Source: CAVPDE01 sp964580575 (GTDB lineage: Bacteria > Desulfobacterota > DSM-4660 > Desulfatiglandales > HGW-15). Taken from it: 64,000 nt of DNA. Location: the NCBI GenBank assembly GCA_964580575.1, contig CAZOLJ010000009.1, positions 12,758 through 76,757 on the forward strand, read 5' to 3'. The position numbers were made by a program, and so were the translations under genes. The first letter of the stretch is position 1; each line of letters opens with the position of its first letter. Positions 52,733 through 60,638 of this stretch are shown piece by piece. The notes below the pieces were generated by a model. It was not told the DNA's origin. It ran no database searches and worked only from the letters and a program-made list of their open reading frames with translations.

Positions 52733-54401
52733 TCCGAGAATTTGGGGGTTCAGGAATGCGCTTTCAAACACCACAGGAAAGGGGAGAAAGAGAACGGCCT
52801 TCATGGTTGTGGTCGGCCTGGCTTTCTGGGTTCTCCTGTTCGTCCTGTCCTTCCGCGTCTTGAGATACTTCCAGTCTGTGGAAGTCATCGGCGACCTGCT
52901 CGCCCATCATCTCCTCGGCATGATCCTGATGGTCTTCTTCTCTCTCCTCATTTTCAGCCATATCATCACGGCCCTGTCTAACCTCTATTTGTCATCGGAC
53001 CTGGAGCTCTGCCATGCCTGCCCCGCACCTCTCGAAGAAGTTTTTCTGAGCCGCGCGATTTACACGGTGATGGACAGTTCCTGGATGGTGATCGTTTTCG
53101 GCCTGCCGGTCATGATGGCCTATGCCTTTGTGTTCAAACCTGGTTTCGGGTTCTACTTTTCCCTCCTGCACATGGGGCTTGGCGTGACCCTGATCGCTGG
53201 AGCCCTCGGCATCCTGCTCACCATGGTCCTCGTCCGTGTCTTTCCGGCCCAGAGGACCCGAGATATCATCATGCTTCTGGGAGTGTGCGGGCTCGGTGCT
53301 CTTTATCTGATGTTCCGGCTGCTGAGGCCGGAAAGGCTGGTGGACCCTGACGCCTTTTTCAGCATCGCCCAGTACATGGCGGCGCTTCAGGGTCCGGACT
53401 CCCCCTATCTGCCCACCCACTGGATGACCGAGACGCTCTGGGCATACTTGAGCCGTTCATCGGGAAAAGAGATCTTGTTCCAATCCGGCCTGCTTTGGAG
53501 CACAGCCGGTGCGCTGACGGCCATCAACGTGTGGGTGGCTCAGGCGATCTACTTCTCCGGGTTTTCCAAGTCCCAGGAGGCCAAGAGAAGAAGAGCAGGG
53601 AAGAGGCTCTTGGACCTTTTCGTGGCGATGATCAAACGGCCTTTCAAACCCGAGCTCGGAGCCATCATCGACAAAGACCTCCGGGCCTTTTTCAGGGACA
53701 ACACCCAGTGGTCACAGCTGCTGCTTCTGGGAGCGCTGGTCGTGGTTTATGTTTACAATTTCTCGGTGCTTCCTCTGGACAAAAGCCCCATTCGCATCGA
53801 GTTTCTTCAGAACGAGATCGCTTTTCTCAACGTGGGGCTTGCGGGGTTCGTGCTCTCCGCGGTCTCTGTTCGCTTCATCTTTCCTGCCGTGAGCTCTGAA
53901 GGTGCTGCGTTCTGGATCGTCCGGTCTTCGCCCGTGCCCCTCAAACGGTTTCTCTGGACCAAGTTCGCCCTTTACCTACTCCCCATGCTCGTTCTCGGGG
54001 AAATGCTCATCCTATTGACCAACCGCCTTCTCGAAGTGACTCCCTTCATGATGGCACTTTCTTCAGTCACCATGTTTCTCGCCGTTTTCGGGATTGTGGC
54101 GCTTGGAGTGGGCATGGGCGCCATGTATCCTAATTTCAATCACCAGAACATTGCGCAGGTGGCGACCGGTTTCGGCGGGCTCATGTTTATGATTGTCAGT
54201 GCCGCCTTTGTGGCTCTCATCGTTGCGCTGGAAGCGGGACCTGTCTATGTGCTGGTCATGGCTGAGATCAGAGGAGTGCCGGTGACAGGTTGGCAGTGGT
54301 TCTTGATCGTGTTGTCCTTTTCCGCCGTCCTCTTCATCATGGCCGCTGGCGTCTACAAGCCGATGAAAATGGGATTGAAAGCGTTGAGCGAACACGAATA
54401 G
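52707..54401 (+). CDS. ABC-2-type transporter permease, large
   Basis: About 564 residues from an ATG at 52707 (GGAGGG some 14 bases upstream; overlaps the ATPase 3' end). Roughly twelve hydrophobic segments arranged in two blocks, e.g. AFMVVVGLAFWVLLFVLSF and VTMFLAVFGIVALGVGMGAM. The motif GAMYPNFNHQNIAQVATG is seen in this putative ABC exporter group. The transported compound is unknown. Completes the PHP-transglutaminase-ABC operon and is followed by a word-repeat hairpin. Confidence 0.85.
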   Translation: MRRLCLLLSPRIWGFRNALSNTTGKGRKRTAFMVVVGLAFWVLLFVLSFRVLRYFQSVEVIGDLLAHHLLGMILMVFFSLLIFSHIITALSNLYLSSDLELCHACPAPLEEVFLSRAIYTVMDSSWMVIVFGLPVMMAYAFVFKPGFGFYFSLLHMGLGVTLIAGALGILLTMVLVRVFPAQRTRDIIMLLGVCGLGALYLMFRLLRPERLVDPDAFFSIAQYMAALQGPDSPYLPTHWMTETLWAYLSRSSGKEILFQSGLLWSTAGALTAINVWVAQAIYFSGFSKSQEAKRRRAGKRLLDLFVAMIKRPFKPELGAIIDKDLRAFFRDNTQWSQLLLLGALVVVYVYNFSVLPLDKSPIRIEFLQNEIAFLNVGLAGFVLSAVSVRFIFPAVSSEGAAFWIVRSSPVPLKRFLWTKFALYLLPMLVLGEMLILLTNRLLEVTPFMMALSSVTMFLAVFGIVALGVGMGAMYPNFNHQNIAQVATGFGGLMFMIVSAAFVALIVALEAGPVYVLVMAEIRGVPVTGWQWFLIVLSFSAVLFIMAAGVYKPMKMGLKALSEHE

Positions 54402-54402
54402 A

Positions 54403-54476
54403 AAGGGACAAAGGTACAAAGCAGAAAACCTCTAATACCCCCTTTGTCCCAATGTGCCTCTGTCCCTTTGTACCTC
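54403..54476. repeat. Word-repeat hairpin, GGGACAAAGG family
   Basis: Left arm 54403-54420 (AAGGGACAAAGGTACAAA), right arm 54441-54476 (CCTTTGTCCC, CTCTGTCCCTTTGTACCTC). Terminates the ABC operon region. Confidence 0.78.
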
Positions 54477-54558
54477 GTTTTGTAAAAATATTGGACTTTC
54501 CCATCGGAGTGCGGGCATAATTTTTATTTTCAATTCCTGACGAAGAGACTTCGCGACT

Positions 54559-55611
54559 ATGTTTGACTTTGAGTGCGTCGGCAACCTTCACATCCACACG
54601 GTTCACTCCGACGGAACAGAAACTGTTCCGCAAATAGCGGAATCCGCCGCAAAGGCAGGCCTTGATTTCATCATTATCAACGACCACTCTTACATGGCGG
54701 ATGCTCTCTCTTTGCAGGAAGAGGGCTTCTACGGAAAAGTGCTTGTGCTTGTGGGTTCCGAGTTGGGCGTTCGTTTTCACCACTACCTGGCGTTTGATTT
54801 GAAGGAACGCATTGCAGAGCACAGCCTACCGCCTCAAAAAATGATCGACGAGGTTCAAGCCCAGGGAGGGTTCGGATTTCTCGCCCATCCCTTTGAAAAG
54901 GGGATGCCTTTTACGGAGAAATCGGTCGCCTACACGTGGAATGATCTGTCTGTGACGGGCTACCAGGGGATCTGTCTTTGGAACTTCATGTCCCGATGGA
55001 AGGAGCGGGTCAGAACCATCCTTCATGGTTTCTTCTTCTTGGCCTTCAAGACTCAGCTTCTCAAGGGGCCGAGTCGGGAGACTTTGGCCTTCTGGGACCA
55101 GCAATGCCGCCAGAGAAGAATGGCGGTCATCGGGGGCTCCGATGCCCATGGGACGGAGTTCAAGTGGGGGCCGCTGAACCTCACGCCTTTCACCTACGAG
55201 TATCTGCTCAACAGCATCACCGTGCACATCTTCCTCAAGAACCGGCTACCGAAGGTTCTCGAAGAGGCAAAGACGGAAGTTTACGGCGCCCTCAAGGAAG
55301 GGCGTCTCTTTGTCGCCCATGATAACCTCTGCCCCTCAAGAGGCTTCCGCTTTGATTTCATCTCCAATGACGGCTCGGACCTCTACATGGGGGAAGAGGG
55401 GGAGTTCAGGGCGGGAAGTTTTGTGATCGAAATCCCTGCAGAGGGCGAAGTCAGGATGGTCAAAGACGGTCAGGTCGTGAAAAAACGGCGGGGAAGAGAG
55501 GTCATGTACGAACCGAAGGAAAAAGGGGTGTACAGGGTTGAGGTGTATCGGCGCCTGTTTCCTTTCGGCTGGCGACCCTGGATCTTTTCCAATCCCATTT
55601 ATCTAAGATAG
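54559..55611 (+). CDS. PHP-domain protein with C-terminal extension
   Basis: 350 residues. PHP motifs: NLHIHTVHSDGTE, IIINDHSYMA, VLVGSELGV, GFGFLAHPFEKG and VIGGSDAHGTEF. Metal-dependent phosphoesterase/nuclease fold (TrpH-like). The insertion RWKERVRTILHGFFFLAFKT between motifs and a ~100-residue C-terminal beta-like region (IEIPAEGEVRMVKDGQVVKK) are unusual for the smallest PHP proteins. ATG at 54559; ribosome site weak. Separate from the operon upstream. Confidence 0.85.
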   Translation: MFDFECVGNLHIHTVHSDGTETVPQIAESAAKAGLDFIIINDHSYMADALSLQEEGFYGKVLVLVGSELGVRFHHYLAFDLKERIAEHSLPPQKMIDEVQAQGGFGFLAHPFEKGMPFTEKSVAYTWNDLSVTGYQGICLWNFMSRWKERVRTILHGFFFLAFKTQLLKGPSRETLAFWDQQCRQRRMAVIGGSDAHGTEFKWGPLNLTPFTYEYLLNSITVHIFLKNRLPKVLEEAKTEVYGALKEGRLFVAHDNLCPSRGFRFDFISNDGSDLYMGEEGEFRAGSFVIEIPAEGEVRMVKDGQVVKKRRGREVMYEPKEKGVYRVEVYRRLFPFGWRPWIFSNPIYLR

Positions 55612-55616
55612 CTGAA

Positions 55617-55640
55617 AGTCCTGAGCCTAGTCGAAGGACT
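55617..55640. repeat. Short palindromic repeat (AGTCCTGAGCC...GAAGGACT)
   Basis: AGTCCT and AGGACT flank GAGCCTAGTCGA. This is a familiar dispersed bacterial palindrome type. A decayed relative seems present at about 57775-57812 upstream of the Memo gene (TTCGCCCTGAGCGGA, CGAAGTCGACGG). Confidence 0.55.
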
Positions 55641-55730
55641 GACCGCTGACGACCGACCGCCGCAAGACGCCCGCTCTCAGCCTCTTCTCTTCTTGACTTC
55701 CTCCTTGAATCCTAAGACAATTCCGCTATT

Positions 55731-55819
55731 GCCTGGGTGGCGGAAATGGTAGACGCAAGGGACTTAAAATCCCTCGGTAGGTCCCTACCGTGCCGGTTCG
55801 ATTCCGGCCCTAGGCACCA
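55731..55819 (+). tRNA. tRNA-Leu (anticodon UAA)
   Basis: Acceptor GCCTGGG pairs with CCTAGGC (one wobble); anticodon stem GGGA/TCCC around the loop CTTAAAA with anticodon TAA; long variable arm CGGTAGGTCCCTACCG as required for class II tRNA-Leu; T-arm GGTTCGATTCC; 3' CCA encoded at 55817-55819. 89 nt in total. Confidence 0.95.
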
Positions 55820-55853
55820 AGCAGCACACCTGCAAAAAAGCGGGGTTAAAGCA

Positions 55854-56021
55854 ATGAACAATTGCGAGAAGTGCAGTTTCAGGGCGCGGTACGACAGGAA
55901 TCCACGATCCATTCTGGGCCGCATGTGGAAATGGCATATCGGCTGGTGCCCGGGATGGAAATCCTACCTCAAATCCCTTCCCGAACAAACGCGTAACAAA
56001 CTGAAAGAGCAATACCGTTAG
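55854..56021 (+). CDS. Small Cys-containing protein, unknown
   Basis: 55 residues. Starts MNNCEKCSFRARYDRNPRSI, continuing LGRMWKWHIGWCPGWKSYLK. One CxxC plus a third Cys and a His in an aromatic-rich helix could bind a metal. The larger open frame begins inside the tRNA and is artificial; the ATG at 55854 is the natural start, though its ribosome site is weak. I have the impression that similar short proteins occur in other Desulfobacterota, but cannot verify it. Confidence 0.6.
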   Translation: MNNCEKCSFRARYDRNPRSILGRMWKWHIGWCPGWKSYLKSLPEQTRNKLKEQYR

Positions 56022-56067
56022 GAACTACCGTTTCCATTTCCGCTCAGGAAAGGGAGAGCCTTTTTCA

Positions 56068-56274
56068 ATGGACGATTGGTGCGATCAGGAAGACTGGGTT
56101 CCTGAGGGGGATCGGGTTTATCGCTGTACCCAGTGCGGCAAGAGGCTCTATCCCCGAGAGAGGCAGGAGAACGGGAAATTTCTGGGCTGGCAATTGCCGC
56201 CGCACAAAACCAAGGGTCACAGGATTAAAGCCATTAAAGCCCGCCAGCATAGAATCCGAAAAGGTCGGAAGTGA
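56068..56274 (+). CDS. Small zinc-ribbon-like protein, unknown
   Basis: 68 residues. MDDWCDQEDWVPEGDRVYRC then TQCGKRLYPRERQENGKF; one CxxC (YRCTQCG) and an upstream Cys, with a very basic C-terminus (KTKGHRIKAIKARQHRIRKG). Possibly nucleic-acid binding. ATG at 56068 with GGGAGAG upstream; ends 30 bp before the DUF2284 start. Confidence 0.6.
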   Translation: MDDWCDQEDWVPEGDRVYRCTQCGKRLYPRERQENGKFLGWQLPPHKTKGHRIKAIKARQHRIRKGRK

Positions 56275-56303
56275 GGGACACAAGAACGGGCAAGGAGGAG
56301 AAA

Positions 56304-56852
56304 ATGAAGCGAGAGGAGTTGGGAAAGTATTGGAAGAAGGTGATAAAAGGGAGGCCGGCAGAATCCAAGGTTATCGACCCGCTCAGCGTGGTGACGGCGC
56401 CCTGGGTCAGGCTGAAGTGCAAGTATGGTTGCGAAATGTACGGAAGGGAATACTGTTGCCCGCCGGAGACCCCGACCCCGGAGCAGACGAGGGGAATTCT
56501 CGATTGCTACCAGAGGGCCATTCTATTCCATTACCAGGCTGCTAAAAAAGAGGGTGAGAACCGGACCAAAGTGCGCAAAGCTTACCTCGACGCGCTCGTA
56601 GAACTTGAAGGGGAAATGTTTAAGGATGGATACTACAAAGCCTTTGTGCTTCTCTCGGGCCCGTGCAGCCTTTGTGCTGAATGTGCAAAATCGAAGAACA
56701 AACCGTGCAATTTCGGAAATCGCGCAAGGCCTTCCATGGAGTCCTGCGGAATCGACGTCTATCAGACAGCCTGGAACAATGGCTTTCCAATCCATCCGCT
56801 CCGCCACAAGGGCGAGACGCAGAACCTTTATTGCCTCATGCTCGTCGACTGA
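56304..56852 (+). CDS. DUF2284-family cysteine-rich metal-binding protein
   Basis: 182 residues from the ATG with AGGAGG upstream; a GTG 33 bases earlier is less likely. Cys-rich core: LKCKYGCEMYGREYCCPPET, then SGPCSLCAECAKSKNKPCNF and RPSMESCGIDVYQTAWNNG, all typical of DUF2284. The family is proposed to bind a metal or iron-sulfur cluster; its role is not known to me. Follows two small Cys proteins, maybe one transcript. Confidence 0.88.
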   Translation: MKREELGKYWKKVIKGRPAESKVIDPLSVVTAPWVRLKCKYGCEMYGREYCCPPETPTPEQTRGILDCYQRAILFHYQAAKKEGENRTKVRKAYLDALVELEGEMFKDGYYKAFVLLSGPCSLCAECAKSKNKPCNFGNRARPSMESCGIDVYQTAWNNGFPIHPLRHKGETQNLYCLMLVD

Positions 56853-56987
56853 AGAAGCGTAGAGCTAAGAGCGCAGAGCAGAGAGCAAGAAGGGCAGGGA
56901 AAAGCACTGGGGTAACTCCTTGCTCCAAGCTCTGCGCTTCATCCTCTTTGCCCTTGCTCTTAGCTCTATGCTCTAGGCTTCTTCAGA
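56852..56987. repeat. Word-repeat hairpin, AGCTAAGAGC/GCAGAGC family
   Basis: Left arm AAGAAGCGTAGAGCTAAGAG and GCGCAGAGCAGAGAGCAAG from 56852; right arm CTTGCTCTTAGCTCTATGCT and CTAGGCTTCTTC to 56987. A third word type again forming complementary arms, between the convergent DUF2284 and site-2 protease genes; the right edge touches the protease 3' end. Confidence 0.8.
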
Positions 56988-57624
56988 GGGCCCGCAAGAG
57001 CCTGAAAAGGTTGTCTCCGGCAAAGAGGTGGGCCAGCTGGATAAGCGGATATTGGAGAATGCTGGAGATGATGCCGGTTTTCAGAAACCGATCGGCCAGA
57101 AAAACGCCCAGCAGGAGCATCGGCGTGTACCTTGCCATTTCCCTGTACTTTTGGAGAGCCTCGTAGGAAAGGAAGCTTTCAAGGACGTGCGAGCCATCCA
57201 AGGGAGGAATGGGGAGCAGGTTGAACAAACCGAGCGCTATGTTCAGAATGACCATTGAAAGCAGGATCCTGAGATACAATTCCGAAGGAAAAAAAAGATA
57301 ACGTATAAGTATTCCCGCAAGGAGCGCAACGCCTAAGTTCGCAAGGGGGCCGGCCAATGAGACCCAAAGATTCCCCATTCTCGGGTTTCTGAAATACCGG
57401 GGATTGACGGGCACCGGTTTAGCCCAGCCGAAGTGGAAAAGCAACAGGCAGATTGCTCCAATAGGGTCAAGATGGCTGATGGGGTTAAAGGTTATCCTTC
57501 CAGCCTGTTTTGCCGTGGGGTCTCCTAGGGATAGCGCGGTGCGGGCGTGAGCGTATTCGTGCACCGTAATGGCAAAAAGAACCACGGGAATATTTACGAT
57601 CAGTTCTTGGATACTACCAAACAT
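56983..57624 (-). CDS. Site-2 protease family membrane metalloprotease (M50)
   Basis: 213 residues, the short YwhC/Rip-like form. Zinc motif ITVHEYAHARTALSLGD (HExxH), NPISHLDPIGAICLLLFH, and the third-ligand motif LFNLLPIPPLDGSHVLE. Four to six membrane segments. Intramembrane proteolysis, substrate unknown. ATG at 57624. Confidence 0.92.
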   Translation of the reverse strand: MFGSIQELIVNIPVVLFAITVHEYAHARTALSLGDPTAKQAGRITFNPISHLDPIGAICLLLFHFGWAKPVPVNPRYFRNPRMGNLWVSLAGPLANLGVALLAGILIRYLFFPSELYLRILLSMVILNIALGLFNLLPIPPLDGSHVLESFLSYEALQKYREMARYTPMLLLGVFLADRFLKTGIISSILQYPLIQLAHLFAGDNLFRLLRAL

Positions 57625-57872
57625 AGCCTTCCTTTCTTATCCTAGCGTGCGATACTATCAGGAATCCCCTAACAGGACAAGAGCTAAAATGGTTGACGAA
57701 AGGTCCGGGGTGTGCGAAATTTCAACTTGCCCCACCCGGTGGGAGTTGGGTATTATGAATACGGTTTTTTCGAGTGTTCGCCCTGAGCGGAGGGCAGCAG
57801 CGAAGTCGACGGGGGAGGGAGTGGGTGCCGCGGGCTCTGCCGCGGGGGGCCCACTCAAGTTTGGAGAAGTCC

Positions 57873-58745
57873 ATGGCCAGGAGAAGCGCTGATTTTGCAG
57901 GGAGCTGGTACCCGGGCAGGGATTCGGATTGTCGGCGTGCGATCGAAGAATTCTCCCGATCCAGTGTTCCTTGCCCTGCCGGTGGCGCGGTCGGCGGGAT
58001 CGTGCCCCATGCCGGGTGGGTCTTTTCCGGCAAGATCGCCTGCAATGTCATCAGGTGCCTGAGCGAGCAGTCTTCCCCGGACACGATTGTTTTGTTCGGA
58101 AGGCATCTCCACCCTTCAAGCAAGAGCTACATCATGAGCGAAGGGTCGTGGGCTACACCCCTGGGCGACCTCGAGATCGATCAGGATCTCGGTAAAAAAC
58201 TTCAAGCGGAATTTCCCTTTGTCGTTGAGACCGCGACCCGTTACGACCAGGACAATACCATTGAATTGCAGTTGCCGTTCATCAAACATTATTTTCCGGA
58301 GGTGAAGATCCTGCCTTTGGGAGTGCCGCCGGCTCAGGGTTCCCTTCGAATCGGAGAGCGCGCAGCGGAGATTTCCCGTGAGCTGGGCCGGAACATCCTG
58401 GTTCTGGGGTCGACAGACCTCACTCATTACGGTCACAATTACGGGTATGCCCCTAAGGGGGTAGGTAAAGGCGCAGTGGAGTGGGTGAAGAACGAAAATG
58501 ACAAAAGGCTGGTGGATTTGATTCTCCGGATGGATGCAGAAGAAGTCATCCGGGAGTCCCTGACCAATCACAATGCGTGCTGCTCAGGGGCCGTCGGCAC
58601 AGCAATCGCGGCGGCCAAGAAACTCGGAGCCCGCCAAGCGCAAAAGCTTCTATATGCGACAAGCTATGATGTTCGGCCGGACAACAGCTTTGTCGGCTAC
58701 GTGGGCGTCGTTTTTTTGAACGGTGGTGAATCCCGAAGCGATTAG
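57873..58745 (+). CDS. AmmeMemoRadiSam system protein B / Memo-like
   Basis: 290 residues from an ATG with GGAGAAG upstream; the longer frame upstream covers a repeat-like, non-coding stretch. Memo motifs: FAGSWYPGRDSD, GIVPHAGWVFSGKIACNV (His), GRHLHPSSKSYIMSEGSW, LGSTDLTHYGHNYGY and NACCSGAVGTAIAA. Related to class III extradiol dioxygenases (LigB fold). Usually next to AmmeMemoRadiSam A and a radical SAM gene; neither is here. Function unassigned. Confidence 0.9.
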   Translation: MARRSADFAGSWYPGRDSDCRRAIEEFSRSSVPCPAGGAVGGIVPHAGWVFSGKIACNVIRCLSEQSSPDTIVLFGRHLHPSSKSYIMSEGSWATPLGDLEIDQDLGKKLQAEFPFVVETATRYDQDNTIELQLPFIKHYFPEVKILPLGVPPAQGSLRIGERAAEISRELGRNILVLGSTDLTHYGHNYGYAPKGVGKGAVEWVKNENDKRLVDLILRMDAEEVIRESLTNHNACCSGAVGTAIAAAKKLGARQAQKLLYATSYDVRPDNSFVGYVGVVFLNGGESRSD

Positions 58746-58777
58746 ACTGCATTCCTTTTGGATGCTTAGGAAGACCT

Positions 58778-59518
58778 ATGGAGAAAAGCCGAATCAAGTT
58801 GGAATTCCTGGTTCATGATTTGAAGGTGCCGCTTGCAGTGATCGAGGCGGGAATCCTTTCGCTGCTTCAGAAGCAGGACAAGTACGGGGAGCTTAACGAC
58901 AAGCAGATCAAGATCCTGGAAAGGGCATTGAGAAACACCATTGTGACGCGCACGCTCGTGAACGACGCCCTGGAACTCGGCCGATCCAGCCAGGGAATCG
59001 TCAACAAGGCGACCTTCACGCCGGCCCAGCTTATCGTCCAGACTTTGATTGAAGTCCTTGATCTCACCGATCACAGCACCGCGGACGCCATCAAGGAGTG
59101 CAAGAGCCTGGCTGACCTCCAGACGTGTCTTTCGGGGCAGGGACTCGCTGTTGAAATCGAGGAAGCCTTTTGGACCCGGGATCTGTATCTCGATGAAAGC
59201 AAGGTGAGGCAGATTCTAAGGAACCTTCTGACCAACGCCTTCAAGTACAAAAAGAATCGCGTGGTCCTGAAGATCGCACGGGGTGAGCGCCATCTCTTCC
59301 TTTCAGTCAGTGACGACGGCGAAGGCATCCCTTCCGGGTATCACAAGAAGATCTTCGAATGCTATTTTCAGATGGACATGAAAACGGATCATTGTGTGAG
59401 GGGCCACGGTCTAGGTCTGGCCGGGGTGCAGGTGCTCCTCGAAGACATGGGAGGAGAACTTTTTCTTGAAAGCGACACCGGAAAGGGGGCGACCTTTTCT
59501 GTCAAAATTCCATGGTGA
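58778..59518 (+). CDS. Soluble histidine kinase without sensor domain
   Basis: 246 residues. Starts nearly at the H-box: FLVHDLKVPLAVIEAGIL with His13 (D-L-K-x-P pattern), then N-box RQILRNLLTNAFKYKK, G1 VSDDGEGIP, and G2 RGHGLGLAGVQVLLEDMGG. No membrane segment or sensor domain; input must come from partner proteins. Convergent with the receiver gene at 59560-60084, the obvious partner. Confidence 0.9.
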   Translation: MEKSRIKLEFLVHDLKVPLAVIEAGILSLLQKQDKYGELNDKQIKILERALRNTIVTRTLVNDALELGRSSQGIVNKATFTPAQLIVQTLIEVLDLTDHSTADAIKECKSLADLQTCLSGQGLAVEIEEAFWTRDLYLDESKVRQILRNLLTNAFKYKKNRVVLKIARGERHLFLSVSDDGEGIPSGYHKKIFECYFQMDMKTDHCVRGHGLGLAGVQVLLEDMGGELFLESDTGKGATFSVKIPW

Positions 59519-59559
59519 AAAATCAGCCTAAGCCGGAAAAGGCACCCGTCCTTCCTGCG

Positions 59560-60084
59560 CTACAGAATATCTTCGAGATCTTTCTTGCTCACCCTTTGTT
59601 TGGCATCAAAATCGTTCCAGAAGTCCCTGTCCTTTTCCCTCCACCCTGAACCGAAGACCTTGTCGAAGAAAGGCTTCAACCTCCAGAACCAGCGTCCGTG
59701 CCTCAGGGTTCCTTTCTGTTTCGCTTCCAGAATGTCCCTTAAGAAGTCCGCGATTTCAGGAAGCTTGTCCTTTGGGACATAGGAATGAGCTCCTTCCCTG
59801 ATGGAGCGGATGAGATTGTCGGGGCTGAGGGCATGGGCGGTGAGCATGACGGCCGATGTTTTCTTTTGAGTGGCCATCTTCAGAAGATCATAGCCTTTGA
59901 CGCCCATGATATCCAGGATGACAATATCATAGGGGTTCTTGTTGAGAAACTTGACTCCTGCTTCAAAGCTCGGAGCCTTGTCGACCAAACACGTGCTCAG
60001 CAGCTCCGCAAGAGTGTCCAGCACGTCGGGCTCATCATCGACAATCAAGACCCTTTTTCCTTCGAGAATGTCGTCATTCCCCAT
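59560..60084 (-). CDS. Single-domain response regulator with conserved tail (paralogue of 42076-42573)
   Basis: 174 residues. Start ATG at 60084 has GGAGG with six-base spacing; the frame continues upstream without other support. Receiver: VLIVDDEPDVLDTLAELLS, Asp58 in YDIVILDIMGVKGYDLL, MLTAHALSPDNL, SYVPKDKL. Tail after the receiver: RFGxW-like region RHGRWFWRLKPFFDKVFGSG then WREKDRDFWNDFDAKQRV. Tail and receiver match the protein at 42 kb, including FG..WREK. Faces the soluble kinase end to end. Confidence 0.88.
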   Translation of the reverse strand: MGNDDILEGKRVLIVDDEPDVLDTLAELLSTCLVDKAPSFEAGVKFLNKNPYDIVILDIMGVKGYDLLKMATQKKTSAVMLTAHALSPDNLIRSIREGAHSYVPKDKLPEIADFLRDILEAKQKGTLRHGRWFWRLKPFFDKVFGSGWREKDRDFWNDFDAKQRVSKKDLEDIL

Positions 60085-60413
60085 CGTCATCCTCCCATGG
60101 ATTGCAACTGCATGCTCGTGTACCACTGGTGAAGCAGAGCTGAACCGATCACGACCGGACCGGATGCTCCGCCCTCTAGGGAACTCTTGCCGCCTCGCGG
60201 GAGCAAGGATTAAAGAGTCGAATCCGATTTTTTGCTTAAAAAAAGGCAAAAGTCATTCTGAGAAAGGATGCCGGGATGTTACCCCACAAGATCCTCTTAG
60301 TCAATCAATTTATATATCTGTCGCGCACTCATCGGGCGGAGGCGCTCGGGCTTGAGGTGTCTTCTCCGATGTGGTATAGAAGAGGTGTTTTGGAGATGGA
60401 GGAGGAAGACACT

Positions 60414-60614
60414 ATGGAATTCGTAGAGAAGGCAAGAATTCGGCTGGATCATTGGATTCACCACAGTGAAGACCACTGTCAGGAGTACGTGTCCTTTGCC
60501 AAGGAACTGGAGGACGCCGGAAAGATCGAAAGCGCTCGGCACCTCAAGGACATGATCGGTCTGACCACCCGGAGCACCGAGGTTCTGAAAAAAGCCATGA
60601 AAGCCCTGGGTTAG
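60414..60614 (+). CDS. Small helical protein of unknown function
   Basis: 66 residues, start ATG at 60414 with GGAGG about ten bases upstream; an alternative in-frame ATG at 60396 and a longer frame exist. MEFVEKARIRLDHWIHHSED, then HCQEYVSFAKELEDAGKIES. It is His- and Glu-rich and all-helical (HWIHHSEDH, EYVSFAKEL), loosely like a half ferritin-like bundle. 24 bp upstream of the sirtuin, so likely co-expressed. No family assigned. Confidence 0.65.
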   Translation: MEFVEKARIRLDHWIHHSEDHCQEYVSFAKELEDAGKIESARHLKDMIGLTTRSTEVLKKAMKALG

Positions 60615-60638
60615 GAGAGAGGCCATGGGGGGAGAATC

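Noticed and set aside
55737..55853. Protein start inside tRNA-Leu giving a 94-codon frame
   Set aside because: The upstream part is the tRNA itself; the small protein most likely begins at the ATG at 55854.
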